The notes under the pieces: generated by a model
Seen by the model: only the letters and a program-made list of their open reading frames with translations
Database searches by the model: none
Told to the model about the DNA's origin: nothing
Shown here: in pieces, positions 9,036 through 17,827 of the stretch
Layout: each line of letters begins with the position of its first letter
How positions within the stretch are numbered: the stretch's first letter is position 1
Made by a program: the position numbers and the translations under genes
Source of the DNA: Bradyrhizobium hereditatis
GTDB lineage: Bacteria > Pseudomonadota > Alphaproteobacteria > Rhizobiales > Xanthobacteraceae
Assembly: GCF_020329435.1 (NCBI RefSeq)
Contig: NZ_JAGKJK010000018.1
Span: forward strand, 46,869 to 110,868
Direction of reading: 5' to 3'
DNA: 64,000 bases

Positions 9036-10159
9036 GGTTGCACCTCGGCCGGCACTTGGTGAGGCCTCGGCACCGCAGCGCGGGCGCTGCCTGCGAGCTC
9101 GCGATATAGGCCGGCGTACGCAGCGGCCGTGGCCTTCAGCCGGTAACGGCGCGCCTTCAGCGCTGCGCGTTTCTGCAGGTCATGTCGCAAGGCGTCGTTG
9201 TGCGTCAGGCAGGCGAGCACCGCCTGCCACTCGTCCCTGTCGCGTGGCTCCACAAACAGCGCCGCTCCATCCCAAAGCTCGCGAAATGTCGGAATGTCCG
9301 ACAGGACGAGTGCGCAACCCGCCGTCGCTGCCTCGAGCACGGTAAGCCCGAATGGCTCGTACACGGCAGGCGAGGCCAGCACCGAGGCGCATCGCATTGT
9401 TCCGAGCAACGCGGCATGCGACAACTCGGGTGAGCGTTCCGCATGCCGATCGTCGCGGCCAATGCCCAGAGGTCCATTGGTCCGAACCGGCCAGGCCAGG
9501 CACGGCGAGATATCGGCCAGTATCGACAGGTTCTTGGCCTCGTCCCATTGTCGGCCGGCAGCGAGGATGAATGGCTGCTTGCTTGTGCGGGAAGCGGGCT
9601 CCTCCACTCCGTTATGGATGACGAGGCCGGCGCTTTCCGGCTGGTAGAGTTCGGTTATCTTGTCGAGAAAGCTATGTGTCGGTGCAATCCACCGATCTGC
9701 GGCGGACAGTCCGGCATGAACGTTCGCCATGTAGGCGAGCCAGCGCGACTCGGTCGGCTCCTCGCCGCGACAGGCAAGCCACCAGGAGCGTACACAGGAA
9801 TGGGCGACAACGAGGACAGGGGCACGCCAGGTGCTGATCGCCTCGCGATAGCTGTTGAGATGCACGATGTCCGGCTTCACGCGATTTTCGATCGCGGCCA
9901 GCCGGTCGGCGGCGCGATGGAAATCCCGACCCTCGGGATCAAGCCATTCGAGCGAGAGATCGGTGATTTCAACGGTTAGGCCAGGAGTGCCGGCGATGGA
10001 CTGGAGTTGATCGCCGCGTGGCGCGGGGCCCAGCGTCACAAGCGAGACTTCCATTCCCATTTGACAGAGCGCGCGCGCAAGCGTCGAGGCATAGACCCAA
10101 ACGCCGCCGACGGCGTCGGTCGTCATCAGGATGCGCAGCCTTCGACACGGTGGATTCAT
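9032..10159 (-). CDS. GT4-family glycosyltransferase
   Basis: This is a 375-residue retaining GT-B glycosyltransferase. The N-terminal half has LMTTDAVGGVWVYASTLARA (acceptor side, glycine-rich loop) and DIVHLNSYREA. The C-terminal half has VIHNGVEEP, AAGRQWDEAKNL and the family signature YEPFGLTVLEAATAGCALVL with its two acidic residues. The C-terminus is rich in basic and alanine residues. It is the first gene of a run of four overlapping glycosyltransferase genes (ATGA with the next) and lies 49 bases downstream of the epimerase gene. The sugar transferred cannot be read from the sequence. Confidence 0.83.
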   Translation of the reverse strand: MNPPCRRLRILMTTDAVGGVWVYASTLARALCQMGMEVSLVTLGPAPRGDQLQSIAGTPGLTVEITDLSLEWLDPEGRDFHRAADRLAAIENRVKPDIVHLNSYREAISTWRAPVLVVAHSCVRSWWLACRGEEPTESRWLAYMANVHAGLSAADRWIAPTHSFLDKITELYQPESAGLVIHNGVEEPASRTSKQPFILAAGRQWDEAKNLSILADISPCLAWPVRTNGPLGIGRDDRHAERSPELSHAALLGTMRCASVLASPAVYEPFGLTVLEAATAGCALVLSDIPTFRELWDGAALFVEPRDRDEWQAVLACLTHNDALRHDLQKRAALKARRYRLKATAAAYAGLYRELAGSARAAVPRPHQVPAEVQP

Positions 10160-10208
10160 GGCCTCAACTCAGCGAAAGTCCCGTGCGGCATGCGGAAAAC
10201 TGCGGCCG

Positions 10209-11303
10209 TCATACCCGGGCCTCCAGCAGTTCAGAGGCCAAGGCGCCGCCGGCGCTCACATGGTTGTCCAGCCAGCGCTCGATGAGCCGCAGACCCTGCC
10301 GCACCGAAACTCGTGGCTCCCACTCGACCGCCTGCGACACCGCGCGAATGTCTGAGACGTACCAGGGTTGGTCACCGGGACGCCAGGCAGCGTAGCGGAC
10401 ATCCGGCTGATCGCCGCGTAATTCGCTAATGAGTTGGAGCAAGTCGCGCAGGCTGATCGCGTTGGAAGGACCGCCGCCCAGATTGAAGATCCGGCCGGAA
10501 ATGCTGTTGATGTTGTCGAGCGCTGCGATCCAGGCATTGACCGCGTCATCGACAAACAGCGCATCCCGAACCTGGTATCCATCCCCGTATATCGTGATCG
10601 GCCGGCGCCGAATGGCCTCGAGCAGGAAGTGTGCGATCCAGCCCTGGTCTTCGTTTCCAAACTGGCGCGGACCGTACACGCAACTCATCCGCAGCACGAC
10701 CGAGCGCAAGGCGAAGACGCGCGAGTAATCCCGGACATATTGATCCGCAACGCCCTTCGAACATCCATAGGGACTGTAGAGATCGAGCGGGGTGTCCTCT
10801 GCCACCCCATGGGTGAACCGCGGATCGTCGGGCACATAACGGCAGTCGACGCGACGAACCTCGGATGGATCGAACAACCTGCCGTAGACCTTGTTGGTCG
10901 ATGCGAAAACGATAGGAGCACGCGGATTGCGCCGACGTATCGCCTGCAGGACGTTGAGGGTGCCATGCCCGTTGATCTCGAAATCCGAGATCGGGTCCTC
11001 GAGGCTGGTGGTGACCGCCACCTGAGCAGCGAGGTGCATGACGGCGGTATTCGCCGAAACCAATGCGTCGACGGCGTCTGCATCACGCGTATCGGCGATC
11101 TCGATCGCAACACGGTTACCGTAGCGCTGCCGCAGCCATTCCGCGTTCTCTTCGGACCCCCGTCGCGACAGGTTGTCCATGGCCACGACACTGCGCCCAC
11201 GTGTGGCTAGTTTAGCAGCGATGTTGCAGCCGAGAAATCCGCAGCCGCCGGTTACCAGGATGCGTTCGGAACTATTCTTGATGTTTGGACTTGCAAAGGT
11301 CAT
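10209..11303 (-). CDS. NAD-dependent sugar epimerase (CDP-paratose 2-epimerase-like SDR)
   Basis: This is an extended SDR of 364 residues with a TGGCGFLGCN NAD-binding loop and the YSPYGCSKG catalytic Tyr/Lys motif. The sequence SKGVADQYVRDYSRVF and RMSCVYGPRQFGNEDQGWIA strongly recalls CDP-paratose (tyvelose) 2-epimerases, which invert C2 of a CDP-3,6-dideoxyhexose. No CDP-sugar synthesis genes are present in the window, so the true substrate may be another nucleotide sugar. It overlaps the upstream epimerase gene by ATGA. Confidence is high for the fold and moderate for the substrate group. Confidence 0.8.
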   Translation of the reverse strand: MTFASPNIKNSSERILVTGGCGFLGCNIAAKLATRGRSVVAMDNLSRRGSEENAEWLRQRYGNRVAIEIADTRDADAVDALVSANTAVMHLAAQVAVTTSLEDPISDFEINGHGTLNVLQAIRRRNPRAPIVFASTNKVYGRLFDPSEVRRVDCRYVPDDPRFTHGVAEDTPLDLYSPYGCSKGVADQYVRDYSRVFALRSVVLRMSCVYGPRQFGNEDQGWIAHFLLEAIRRRPITIYGDGYQVRDALFVDDAVNAWIAALDNINSISGRIFNLGGGPSNAISLRDLLQLISELRGDQPDVRYAAWRPGDQPWYVSDIRAVSQAVEWEPRVSVRQGLRLIERWLDNHVSAGGALASELLEARV

Positions 11304-12415
11304 GCGACGAGCCCTCGATCCTCCAGCTCGCGCGTAGCCGCCTCAACCGAATCGACGGCCGCTTGATCCGCGAGCCATTGCGCGAGCCGGCCAAGCCCGT
11401 CCTCGAATTCGACTTTCGGAACGTAGCCGAGCCGACTGCGGGCCTTGCCGATGTGGGCAAAGCAATGGCGGATATCGCCCGCGCGATATTTGCCGGTCAC
11501 CTGCGGAGTAATGCGCTGGCGCCCCGTAACGCGGGCCAGATCGCTGGCGACGGAGCTGATGGTTCGGCACTCGCCCGAGCCGATGTTGTAAACGTCGTCA
11601 GCGCCGTCGCGACATTCCAGCGCCAGCTTGCATGCCTGAGCGACGTCCTGCACATGGACAAAATCCCGGCATTGGTTGCCGTCCTCGAATATCAGGGGCG
11701 GGCGGTTGTTGAGCAGCCGCGACGCAAAGATCGAGAGCACTCCGGTGTACGGGTTCGACAGCGACTGCCGCGGCCCATAGACATTGAAGAAGCGCAGCGC
11801 CACGGTCGGGATGCTATAGGCACTACCGATGATCAGGCACTGGCGCTCCTGATTGTACTTGCCGAGCGCATAGATCGAGCTCAGCGAGGGCTGCTTGCTT
11901 TCGGGAGTTGGCAGCGGCGTCAGCGGCGTGCCATCGCTGTCCAGCACGTCCCAGATACCGCGACGGAGTTGTTCGATGGAACGCTGCTGCGGCGCGACAG
12001 TCGTTCCGTCGTTGCGCCTGGCGAGACCCTCGCCGTAGATGCTCATCGAAGAGGCGCAAACAAGCTTCTCGACCGGCCGGGAGGCAAGCGCTTCGAGAAG
12101 CACGGCGGTGCCGAGATCGTTGGTGCTTGTGTATGAGGCAATCTCGTACATGCTCTGACCGACACCGACAGCGGCGGCGAGATGAATGACGGCATCCACG
12201 CCAGCAAGGGCCCGATCGACCTCGCCTCTGTTTCTGATATCGCCGACAATGAGTTCTGCTTCCTTATCGAGATAGCTTGGCGGCGTGCTGTCTTGGTGAA
12301 CTTGCGAGGCGAGCGCATCCAGAATCCGTAGCGAGTAGCCGGACGAAAGCAGAAGGTCGGTTACGTGTGAGCCGATGAAGCCCGCACCCCCTGTGATCAA
12401 AATCCGCTTTGACAT
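11300..12415 (-). CDS. NAD-dependent sugar 4-epimerase-like SDR
   Basis: This is a 371-residue extended SDR with an N-terminal TGGAGFIGSHVTDLL NAD-binding motif, ASSMSIYGEG (serine of the catalytic triad) and YALGKYNQE (Tyr-Lys). The long insert between these, with CASSMSIYGEG followed by about 50 residues before the tyrosine, and FNVYGPRQSLSNPYTGVLSI resemble dTDP-L-rhamnose 4-epimerase or UDP-glucose 4-epimerase relatives. The exact sugar nucleotide is not determinable. It starts 247 bases from the stop of deoB, the largest gap inside the locus, so a second promoter could lie there. It overlaps the next epimerase by ATGA. Confidence 0.8.
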   Translation of the reverse strand: MSKRILITGGAGFIGSHVTDLLLSSGYSLRILDALASQVHQDSTPPSYLDKEAELIVGDIRNRGEVDRALAGVDAVIHLAAAVGVGQSMYEIASYTSTNDLGTAVLLEALASRPVEKLVCASSMSIYGEGLARRNDGTTVAPQQRSIEQLRRGIWDVLDSDGTPLTPLPTPESKQPSLSSIYALGKYNQERQCLIIGSAYSIPTVALRFFNVYGPRQSLSNPYTGVLSIFASRLLNNRPPLIFEDGNQCRDFVHVQDVAQACKLALECRDGADDVYNIGSGECRTISSVASDLARVTGRQRITPQVTGKYRAGDIRHCFAHIGKARSRLGYVPKVEFEDGLGRLAQWLADQAAVDSVEAATRELEDRGLVA

Positions 12416-12662
12416 TGTCTCTCCCGAAACCGCTGCTGCTAACCTCGGCGCACCCGAATATCGCCATCGAGGGAAATGCTCTGGTCCTGTGTTCGATCAC
12501 GCTCTGTCGGCAAGCCGACATTGGCTTTTTGCGAACGGTCACGTCCGTCGAACGCGGAGTAAATTTGTTTGTTCCTGAATTCGTGAGGTCGATAGCTTCG
12601 TCAAATGGTAGAGGAGGACTGAGTGCGGTCCCACCACCACGTTCTGTCGCGTCGAGACCTCA

Positions 12663-13910
12663 TCAGAGTGCAGGCGCTCGACTGCGCAGCATATCGCGCC
12701 CGATTCCCGCCGATGCCGACGCGAGCGACAGATGTTCGTCTACCGCCGCAGCAACATCGGCGAAGGTCTCACGGCGGCCGATTGGTCCGGCTGATAGCGA
12801 TGGTCCAAACAGCAGCACGGGAACCTGCTCACGCGTGTGATCGGTGCCTTGCCAGGTCGGATCGCAGCCATGATCTGCGGTGATGACAAGGAGATCGTCC
12901 TCGCGCATCATCCGGAGGATCTCCGGGACGCGCGCGTCGAAAGCCTCCAGCGCGGCAGCGTATCCGGCCGGATCACGGCGATGGCCATGGAGCGTATCGA
13001 AATCAATGAAATTTGCGAACAAGAGTCCGCCGTCGGGCAGGACGGAGATTCCCTCCATCGTCCGGTCAAACAATGCGGCGTTGCCGTTGGCCTTGAGCAC
13101 GCGTCCGGTGCCGCTGTGCGCAAATATGTCGCCGATCTTCCCGATGCTAAGAACGCAGCGGCCGGCCTGCGTCGCACGATCGAGGATCGTCGGGCTGGGC
13201 GGTGGAACGGAGTAGTCGCGCCGGTTCCCGGTGCGGACGAAACCCTCTGTCGACGAGCCCACGAACGGTCGAGCAATGACCCGCCCGATCCGAAGTGGAT
13301 CGACGAGCGACCGTGCGACGGCGCAGATCTCGTAGAGCCGCTCTAGTCCAAAGGCGTCCTCATGCGCGGCAATCTGAAAGACGCTGTCGGCGGACGTGTA
13401 ACAAATCGGCTTGCCCGACGTAATGTGCTCCTCGCCCAACTCGGCAATTATTTCGGTACCTGAGGCGTGGCAGTTGCCGAGAATTCCGGGAAGGTTGGCC
13501 TGCTGGCACAATGCCGAAACGAGTTTCGGCGGAAAGCACGGAACTTCGCGGGGGAAATAGCCCCAATCAAAGAGCACTGGCACGCCTGCCAGTTCCCAGT
13601 GACCCGACGGCGTGTCCTTCCCCTTTGAGATTTCTGCGGCGCAGCCATACCGCCCGATTGGCTGCGCATCGCTCTGCAGTCCGGGCGGCACGCGGCCAGT
13701 CGACAGTCGACACGCCTCTCCGAGGCCGAGTTCGACCAGGTTCGGTAGCCGAAGCGGACCTGCGCGGAGGGATGCGCGATCGCCCTGGCCACGCGCACAG
13801 ACCTCGGCGATGTGACCTATGGTGTCTGCGCCCTCGTCGCCGTAACGGGCTGCGTCCGGAGCGGCGCCAATACCCACAGAATCAAGTACGAGCACAAGGG
13901 CGCGGGCCAT
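12663..13910 (-). CDS. deoB: Phosphopentomutase
   Basis: This metal-dependent mutase interconverts (deoxy)ribose 1-phosphate and 5-phosphate. The 415-residue length and motifs fit DeoB: LVLDSVGIGAAPDA with the metal-binding Asp at the N-terminus, DTPSGHWE with the phospho-acceptor threonine region, NFIDFDTLHGHRRD and ITADHGCDPTWQGTDHTRE at the second metal site. It sits inside the saccharide locus between a methyltransferase (42-base gap) and the epimerases. Elsewhere deoB normally travels with deoA/deoD nucleoside-salvage genes, none of which is here. A role in supplying a pentose 1-phosphate to the locus is possible but inferred. Confidence 0.9.
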   Translation of the reverse strand: MARALVLVLDSVGIGAAPDAARYGDEGADTIGHIAEVCARGQGDRASLRAGPLRLPNLVELGLGEACRLSTGRVPPGLQSDAQPIGRYGCAAEISKGKDTPSGHWELAGVPVLFDWGYFPREVPCFPPKLVSALCQQANLPGILGNCHASGTEIIAELGEEHITSGKPICYTSADSVFQIAAHEDAFGLERLYEICAVARSLVDPLRIGRVIARPFVGSSTEGFVRTGNRRDYSVPPPSPTILDRATQAGRCVLSIGKIGDIFAHSGTGRVLKANGNAALFDRTMEGISVLPDGGLLFANFIDFDTLHGHRRDPAGYAAALEAFDARVPEILRMMREDDLLVITADHGCDPTWQGTDHTREQVPVLLFGPSLSAGPIGRRETFADVAAAVDEHLSLASASAGIGRDMLRSRAPAL

Positions 13911-13952
13911 CTCACTTCTCCCTTCGCGCCGCGATTGCGGGCCGACTCTGGA

Positions 13953-14897
13953 TCATGTCGAACGTTCCTGCTGGGTTGTTTTCTGCAGCAGGAAGCACGT
14001 GCCGTCCCACAGGGAGAATTTCCCCATCGCGCTGTGCCGCACGTACAGTCCCGCTTCCTGCGCGAAACGCCGCAGTTCGTTTTCGCTCGCTGTCGGATCA
14101 TTGCTGTAGGCATAGTTCAGGATGAGCAGGTGACCGTTTCGGCGCAACACGCGCGCCATCTCGCCGATGTGGCGCTGCGCGAGGTCGGACATCACGAAAT
14201 AAGGAAAGACATCGACAGCGCAAATCAGGTCGACGGACGTGTCCCGGAATACCGACAGGTCTTGTCCGGAGGTGCGAACGAAAACGGCATTGGGGCAAGC
14301 GGCGCAACACTCGCGCGCAGCCTGAAGCATGTGCATCGAGACATCGATGCCAATTGCCGTTCTGACGTGGCGGGCCAGCGCCTCGACGACGCGTCCGCTG
14401 CCGCAACCGACATCGAGCACGCAGACATCGTCCCTAAGCAAATTCCAGGCGCGGATGCGCTCTACAATTTCGTCGGTCGCAGCGCGCAACAGATCTGCGC
14501 GGCCAAGGCAATAGAGCGCGACGCTTGCCTCGCGTGAGACGCCGACAGCGTCGTCAAATATCCTGGCCCAAGCTTCCGGTGACGGATGCAGATCGCGAGC
14601 GCTGGGGTGGTCGAGCGAGTGCATGACGGCTTTTATGCTTGCAAATGCCTCGGGCGTCTGATCCCAGAGCGTGCGCATGCGCTGGAGCCGCTTTACGGCC
14701 TTGTCGCGCTCATGCGGATCGAAGCGGACATGGTTGATCGCCGCATTGAGCGCCCGATTGGCTTCCTCCGCACAAGAGGCGGCCATTAACAACTGCGCCA
14801 GCGCCACGTTTTCAGGCGTGCGGCCGTACGCGCCGCGAAGGGCAGACTCGAGCAGCCGTCCGGCGATCGGATCATCAGGCTTGTTGTGCGACGTCAT
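13953..14897 (-). CDS. Class I SAM-dependent methyltransferase
   Basis: The product is about 314 residues from the ATG at 14897. The C-terminal two thirds is a Rossmann-type methyltransferase with VLDVGCGSGRVVEALA (SAM motif I), GIDVSMHMLQAA (motif II acidic residue) and DLICAVDVFPYFV (motif IV region). The N-terminal ~110 residues are helical, with ALAQLLMAASCAEEANRAL. The start was chosen inside the upstream acyltransferase gene (overlap 23 bases); a much longer upstream reading would run through that gene and is rejected. The substrate, probably a sugar or lipid of the locus, is unknown. Confidence 0.78.
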   Translation of the reverse strand: MTSHNKPDDPIAGRLLESALRGAYGRTPENVALAQLLMAASCAEEANRALNAAINHVRFDPHERDKAVKRLQRMRTLWDQTPEAFASIKAVMHSLDHPSARDLHPSPEAWARIFDDAVGVSREASVALYCLGRADLLRAATDEIVERIRAWNLLRDDVCVLDVGCGSGRVVEALARHVRTAIGIDVSMHMLQAARECCAACPNAVFVRTSGQDLSVFRDTSVDLICAVDVFPYFVMSDLAQRHIGEMARVLRRNGHLLILNYAYSNDPTASENELRRFAQEAGLYVRHSAMGKFSLWDGTCFLLQKTTQQERST

Positions 14898-15909
14898 GGC
14901 TGTTGACGCTGATGCGGTGAACCACGCGGCATTCGTTCCAGCAATCATGTGCGCCCCATCCATATTTGTACGGCTCTCGGCCGCGAAGGAAATGGAATTT
15001 GTGAGCGCCTTCGCAAATCGACTCCGCGAAAACATATCCGAGGAGGATCACGCTGGGAGACTCGAAGGCGTAGGCTGGCTCGAACCCCGTGAGATACCCA
15101 TAGGCCTGATTGCGGTGCATGAAGCCGTAGTAAGCTGCTGCGGGTTGGCCGTCGATCTCGAGGAGATAGAGGCGCAGCAGGTTGGCGGACATCAGGGCCG
15201 GCAATGCATGGCGGTGAAACTGCTGCACACGGGGATCGGCAAGAACACCCGACTCGGCACGCGAGTTCCAACGATGCCGGTGAAGCGAAACAAGTAACTC
15301 GAACATGTCGGAGACGGAGCTGCGATCGGCTGCCTTTACCTGCAGTCGGCCACGCCGCTCAGCGCGATTGTGGGCGGTGCGAAGTGCGCGGCGCTTTCTT
15401 GGCGGCAATATCCATTGCAATTCGTCAGGCGTGCCTGGCAAGTGCAGGACGGGACATGCACTGGCGCACGCGCTGGTCACGTCGCAGCCGGACGGTACTG
15501 CCATCCGGAGCGCGTGTGCGTCGGGCTGCAGCTCCGTGAGTTCCAGGATGTCCCAGAAGCCGGCGTCAGCGAGACGTGAGCTCAGCAGCGCCAATATTGG
15601 CTCCTCAAGCTTGGGGGCGATCAGAAAATCGTGATAATCGGTCACGGGAAATCCCATCAGCCGAGCAAATCGGCCGCGTGAGCGGCGTTCGCAGCAGAAC
15701 GGTGCAAGGCCGACTAGCCGCCGATCGAAGTAAATCGCGAGAGCGCAAGCGTTGCCGTCCGAAAGATTGTTGCACCAAGGCAGTAACCACGCTGGCGACT
15801 GGAACGGCGTCGCGATCGGCGATTGCCGCCATAACTCCCACCAGTCCGGCGCGAGCGCCGCAAGTTCGGATACTTCCGTGATCATGCGACATGTGAACGG
15901 CGACGTCAT
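14875..15909 (-). CDS. GNAT-fold acyltransferase, CelD/BioF2-like
   Basis: This is a 344-residue protein with the double-GNAT arrangement of the PF13480-type family: FQSPAWLLPWCNNLSDGNA near the N-terminus, a central LPPRKRRALRTAHNRAERRG segment, then FHRHALPALMSANLLRLYLL and IDGQPAAAYYGFMHRNQAYG, and a final FHFLRGREPYKYGWGAHD. Members occur in exopolysaccharide and cellulose clusters and are thought to acylate sugars. It overlaps the upstream glycosyltransferase stop by ATGA and the downstream methyltransferase start. Donor acyl-CoA and acceptor are unknown. Confidence 0.78.
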   Translation of the reverse strand: MTSPFTCRMITEVSELAALAPDWWELWRQSPIATPFQSPAWLLPWCNNLSDGNACALAIYFDRRLVGLAPFCCERRSRGRFARLMGFPVTDYHDFLIAPKLEEPILALLSSRLADAGFWDILELTELQPDAHALRMAVPSGCDVTSACASACPVLHLPGTPDELQWILPPRKRRALRTAHNRAERRGRLQVKAADRSSVSDMFELLVSLHRHRWNSRAESGVLADPRVQQFHRHALPALMSANLLRLYLLEIDGQPAAAYYGFMHRNQAYGYLTGFEPAYAFESPSVILLGYVFAESICEGAHKFHFLRGREPYKYGWGAHDCWNECRVVHRISVNSHDVAQQA

Positions 15910-16958
15910 GCTGCACCTGAGATCGCCATTCGGCTGAGCGTTTCATAGACCGACAGATAGCTCTTGTTCGTGCGCCCCAGAGAATATCGCTGGCGTGCCG
16001 AACAACGGCAAACCTCGCCGTCAAGCGCGGACGCGTCCATCATGGCCTTGGCCATCTCGACTTCGTCGCGAACGAGAAAGCCGGTTCGGCCATGTTCGAT
16101 GGTTTCTGCAAGCGCGCCGCGGGCGGATGCGATCACCGGCGTGCCGCAGGCAAGCGCCTCGCGCGCGACCAGAGAGCTTGTCTCGGGTGCGAGAGAGGGT
16201 ATGAGGACGCATCTGGCCATCGCGAGCAGGCGGCGCTTGCGCGCGAGGCCGACCGGCCCGATGAAACGACGCAGCTGATCCAGTGCCGGTTTGACGGTCG
16301 TTTCGAAGTACTGTCGATGCGTCGCATACGGAAAAACCTCGCCGCAGATTATAAGCGGCATGGCTGCCCGCTTGGCGGCGTCGATGGCAAGATGAACGCC
16401 CTTTTCCGGGCATATGCGCGCGAGCATCAAAGCAAAATTGCGCTTTGCGGCGCTGGCGCCGAAGAAATAGTCCGCGACTCCATTCTCGATGGGCGCCAGC
16501 ATGTGCGGATCGGGCGCCGAGGCTGCATGCTGGGATCGCGAGACACAGTTGAACCACACATTCGGTCGATGCGGGCTGAGAGCTTCCGCGGGATACCAAT
16601 CGATCGGGAGATGTAGCGTCACGAGCACAGGAGGACCGTCTCGCGGCAGGTAAGCATGAAAATCGATACCATGCAGATGGACAACGTCGACCGGCCAGCG
16701 CGCAAGAGCGAGTGCGACGGCGTGGCGGTGTCGGTGCTGCGCAGCCTCGACCTCGGCTTGGTGCAAATCGCCCGATGCACGAGGAACCGAAATGTGAATG
16801 CCGGCCGGCTCTGACCCTTCGCACGCGATCAGGATCGAACGATGACCTGAATCGACCAAGGCCTTATCGAGCTGATGAACCACTTGCTCCGCACCCCCCA
16901 CCGAATTGGGCCCCACCGGGGCAAACGGATATGCGACATTGAGCACCGTTAGAACCAT
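15906..16958 (-). CDS. GT4-family glycosyltransferase
   Basis: This GT-B glycosyltransferase of about 350 residues begins MVLTVLNVAYPFAPVGPNSV, followed by GGAEQVVHQLDKAL, the glycine-rich acceptor loop. DVVHLHGIDFHAYL, VTLHLPIDWYP and a C-terminal SLAPETSSLVAREALACGTP region follow, with the donor-site acidic residues. I chose the ATG at 16958, which has GAAGAGGA upstream and overlaps the end of the deacetylase gene, over a longer upstream frame. It is coupled to the acyltransferase gene by ATGA. Its place directly after a PIG-L-type deacetylase suggests it either makes the deacetylase substrate or extends the product. Confidence 0.8.
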   Translation of the reverse strand: MVLTVLNVAYPFAPVGPNSVGGAEQVVHQLDKALVDSGHRSILIACEGSEPAGIHISVPRASGDLHQAEVEAAQHRHRHAVALALARWPVDVVHLHGIDFHAYLPRDGPPVLVTLHLPIDWYPAEALSPHRPNVWFNCVSRSQHAASAPDPHMLAPIENGVADYFFGASAAKRNFALMLARICPEKGVHLAIDAAKRAAMPLIICGEVFPYATHRQYFETTVKPALDQLRRFIGPVGLARKRRLLAMARCVLIPSLAPETSSLVAREALACGTPVIASARGALAETIEHGRTGFLVRDEVEMAKAMMDASALDGEVCRCSARQRYSLGRTNKSYLSVYETLSRMAISGAA

Positions 16959-17827
16959 CGTTCCTCTTCCAGGCCAAGTTCGCTCAGCGCGGAACGGGAT
17001 AGCGTGAGCCAGGATTCGCCGGTGAGCCCCCAATTGTACTGCTCGTAAAGCAGCTTTCCCCGGTTGGGTAGCGCATGGAAATCGTAGGCAGGTGCCAATC
17101 GGAAGCGTTCAACGTCGGCATCAAAGGCCGACAGGGTCCCGCGCTGTGTAGCGTGCGCCGCAATCATGCGGCGCTTCCAGTCTCGTTCCGCGGCATTCAG
17201 CCGGACCGCGATGGCGGGCTGCCTCGGATGCCGCGAAAAGCGTTGCGTTGTCCAGCCGTGGTCTTCCCGGTGATAGAACGGCATCTCGATCACATCGAGC
17301 GCCTGTCCATGGCGACGTCTTAATGCGGCGATCGCGTGCACCGCGAATGCCGTGGCGTCGTGGTCCGGGTGTCCTCCTTCGAATGCGTGCGAGAGAACGA
17401 CCTTGATGTCGCGTGCCGCAACAAGAACATGGATGGCGCGCGCGAGATCGGCGAGGCGAAACGCGGTGGTCTGATCGGAAAAGCCAAGTTCGACGATCCT
17501 GTTTGCCGGCAGATTCGCCAGAACCAGCGCGTTGCAAAGCTCGCGCTCGCGGGCTGCCGCATAAGCGGCCGGGCTGGCATAGCCGTGCGCCCTGGCATCT
17601 GCACCGTCACGCGGAGCCCCGTCTGTCGCGACGACCACGGTCACGTTATCAAGTCGGTGAAGCTGAGCCCCGCAGCCGATAGTTTCGTCGTCGGGATGGG
17701 CAACGATCACAGCGACGTCGTCTGCCGCGGCGTGAGTGCGTTCGGGATCGGCTAGGATCTTGAGAAGTGCCTCGCCCGCTGCACGTTGTGGGGCTGGACG
17801 TCGCTTTGTGATTGCCGTGGCGGTCAT
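16949..17827 (-). CDS. PIG-L/LmbE-family N-acetylglucosaminyl deacetylase
   Basis: This zinc-dependent deacetylase has 292 residues from the ATG at 17827 (ATGA overlap with the upstream glycosidase gene). The key motif VIVAHPDDETIGCGA is at about residues 40-54, supplying His, Asp and the catalytic Asp. The third zinc ligand lies in LSHAFEGGHPDHDATAF. Relatives include PIG-L (GlcNAc-phosphatidylinositol deacetylase), MshB of mycothiol synthesis and LmbE. Combined with a myo-inositol-phosphate synthase and GT4 enzymes in the same operon, a GlcNAc-inositol substrate is an attractive but untested guess. Confidence 0.85.
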   Translation of the reverse strand: MTATAITKRRPAPQRAAGEALLKILADPERTHAAADDVAVIVAHPDDETIGCGAQLHRLDNVTVVVATDGAPRDGADARAHGYASPAAYAAARERELCNALVLANLPANRIVELGFSDQTTAFRLADLARAIHVLVAARDIKVVLSHAFEGGHPDHDATAFAVHAIAALRRRHGQALDVIEMPFYHREDHGWTTQRFSRHPRQPAIAVRLNAAERDWKRRMIAAHATQRGTLSAFDADVERFRLAPAYDFHALPNRGKLLYEQYNWGLTGESWLTLSRSALSELGLEEERWF

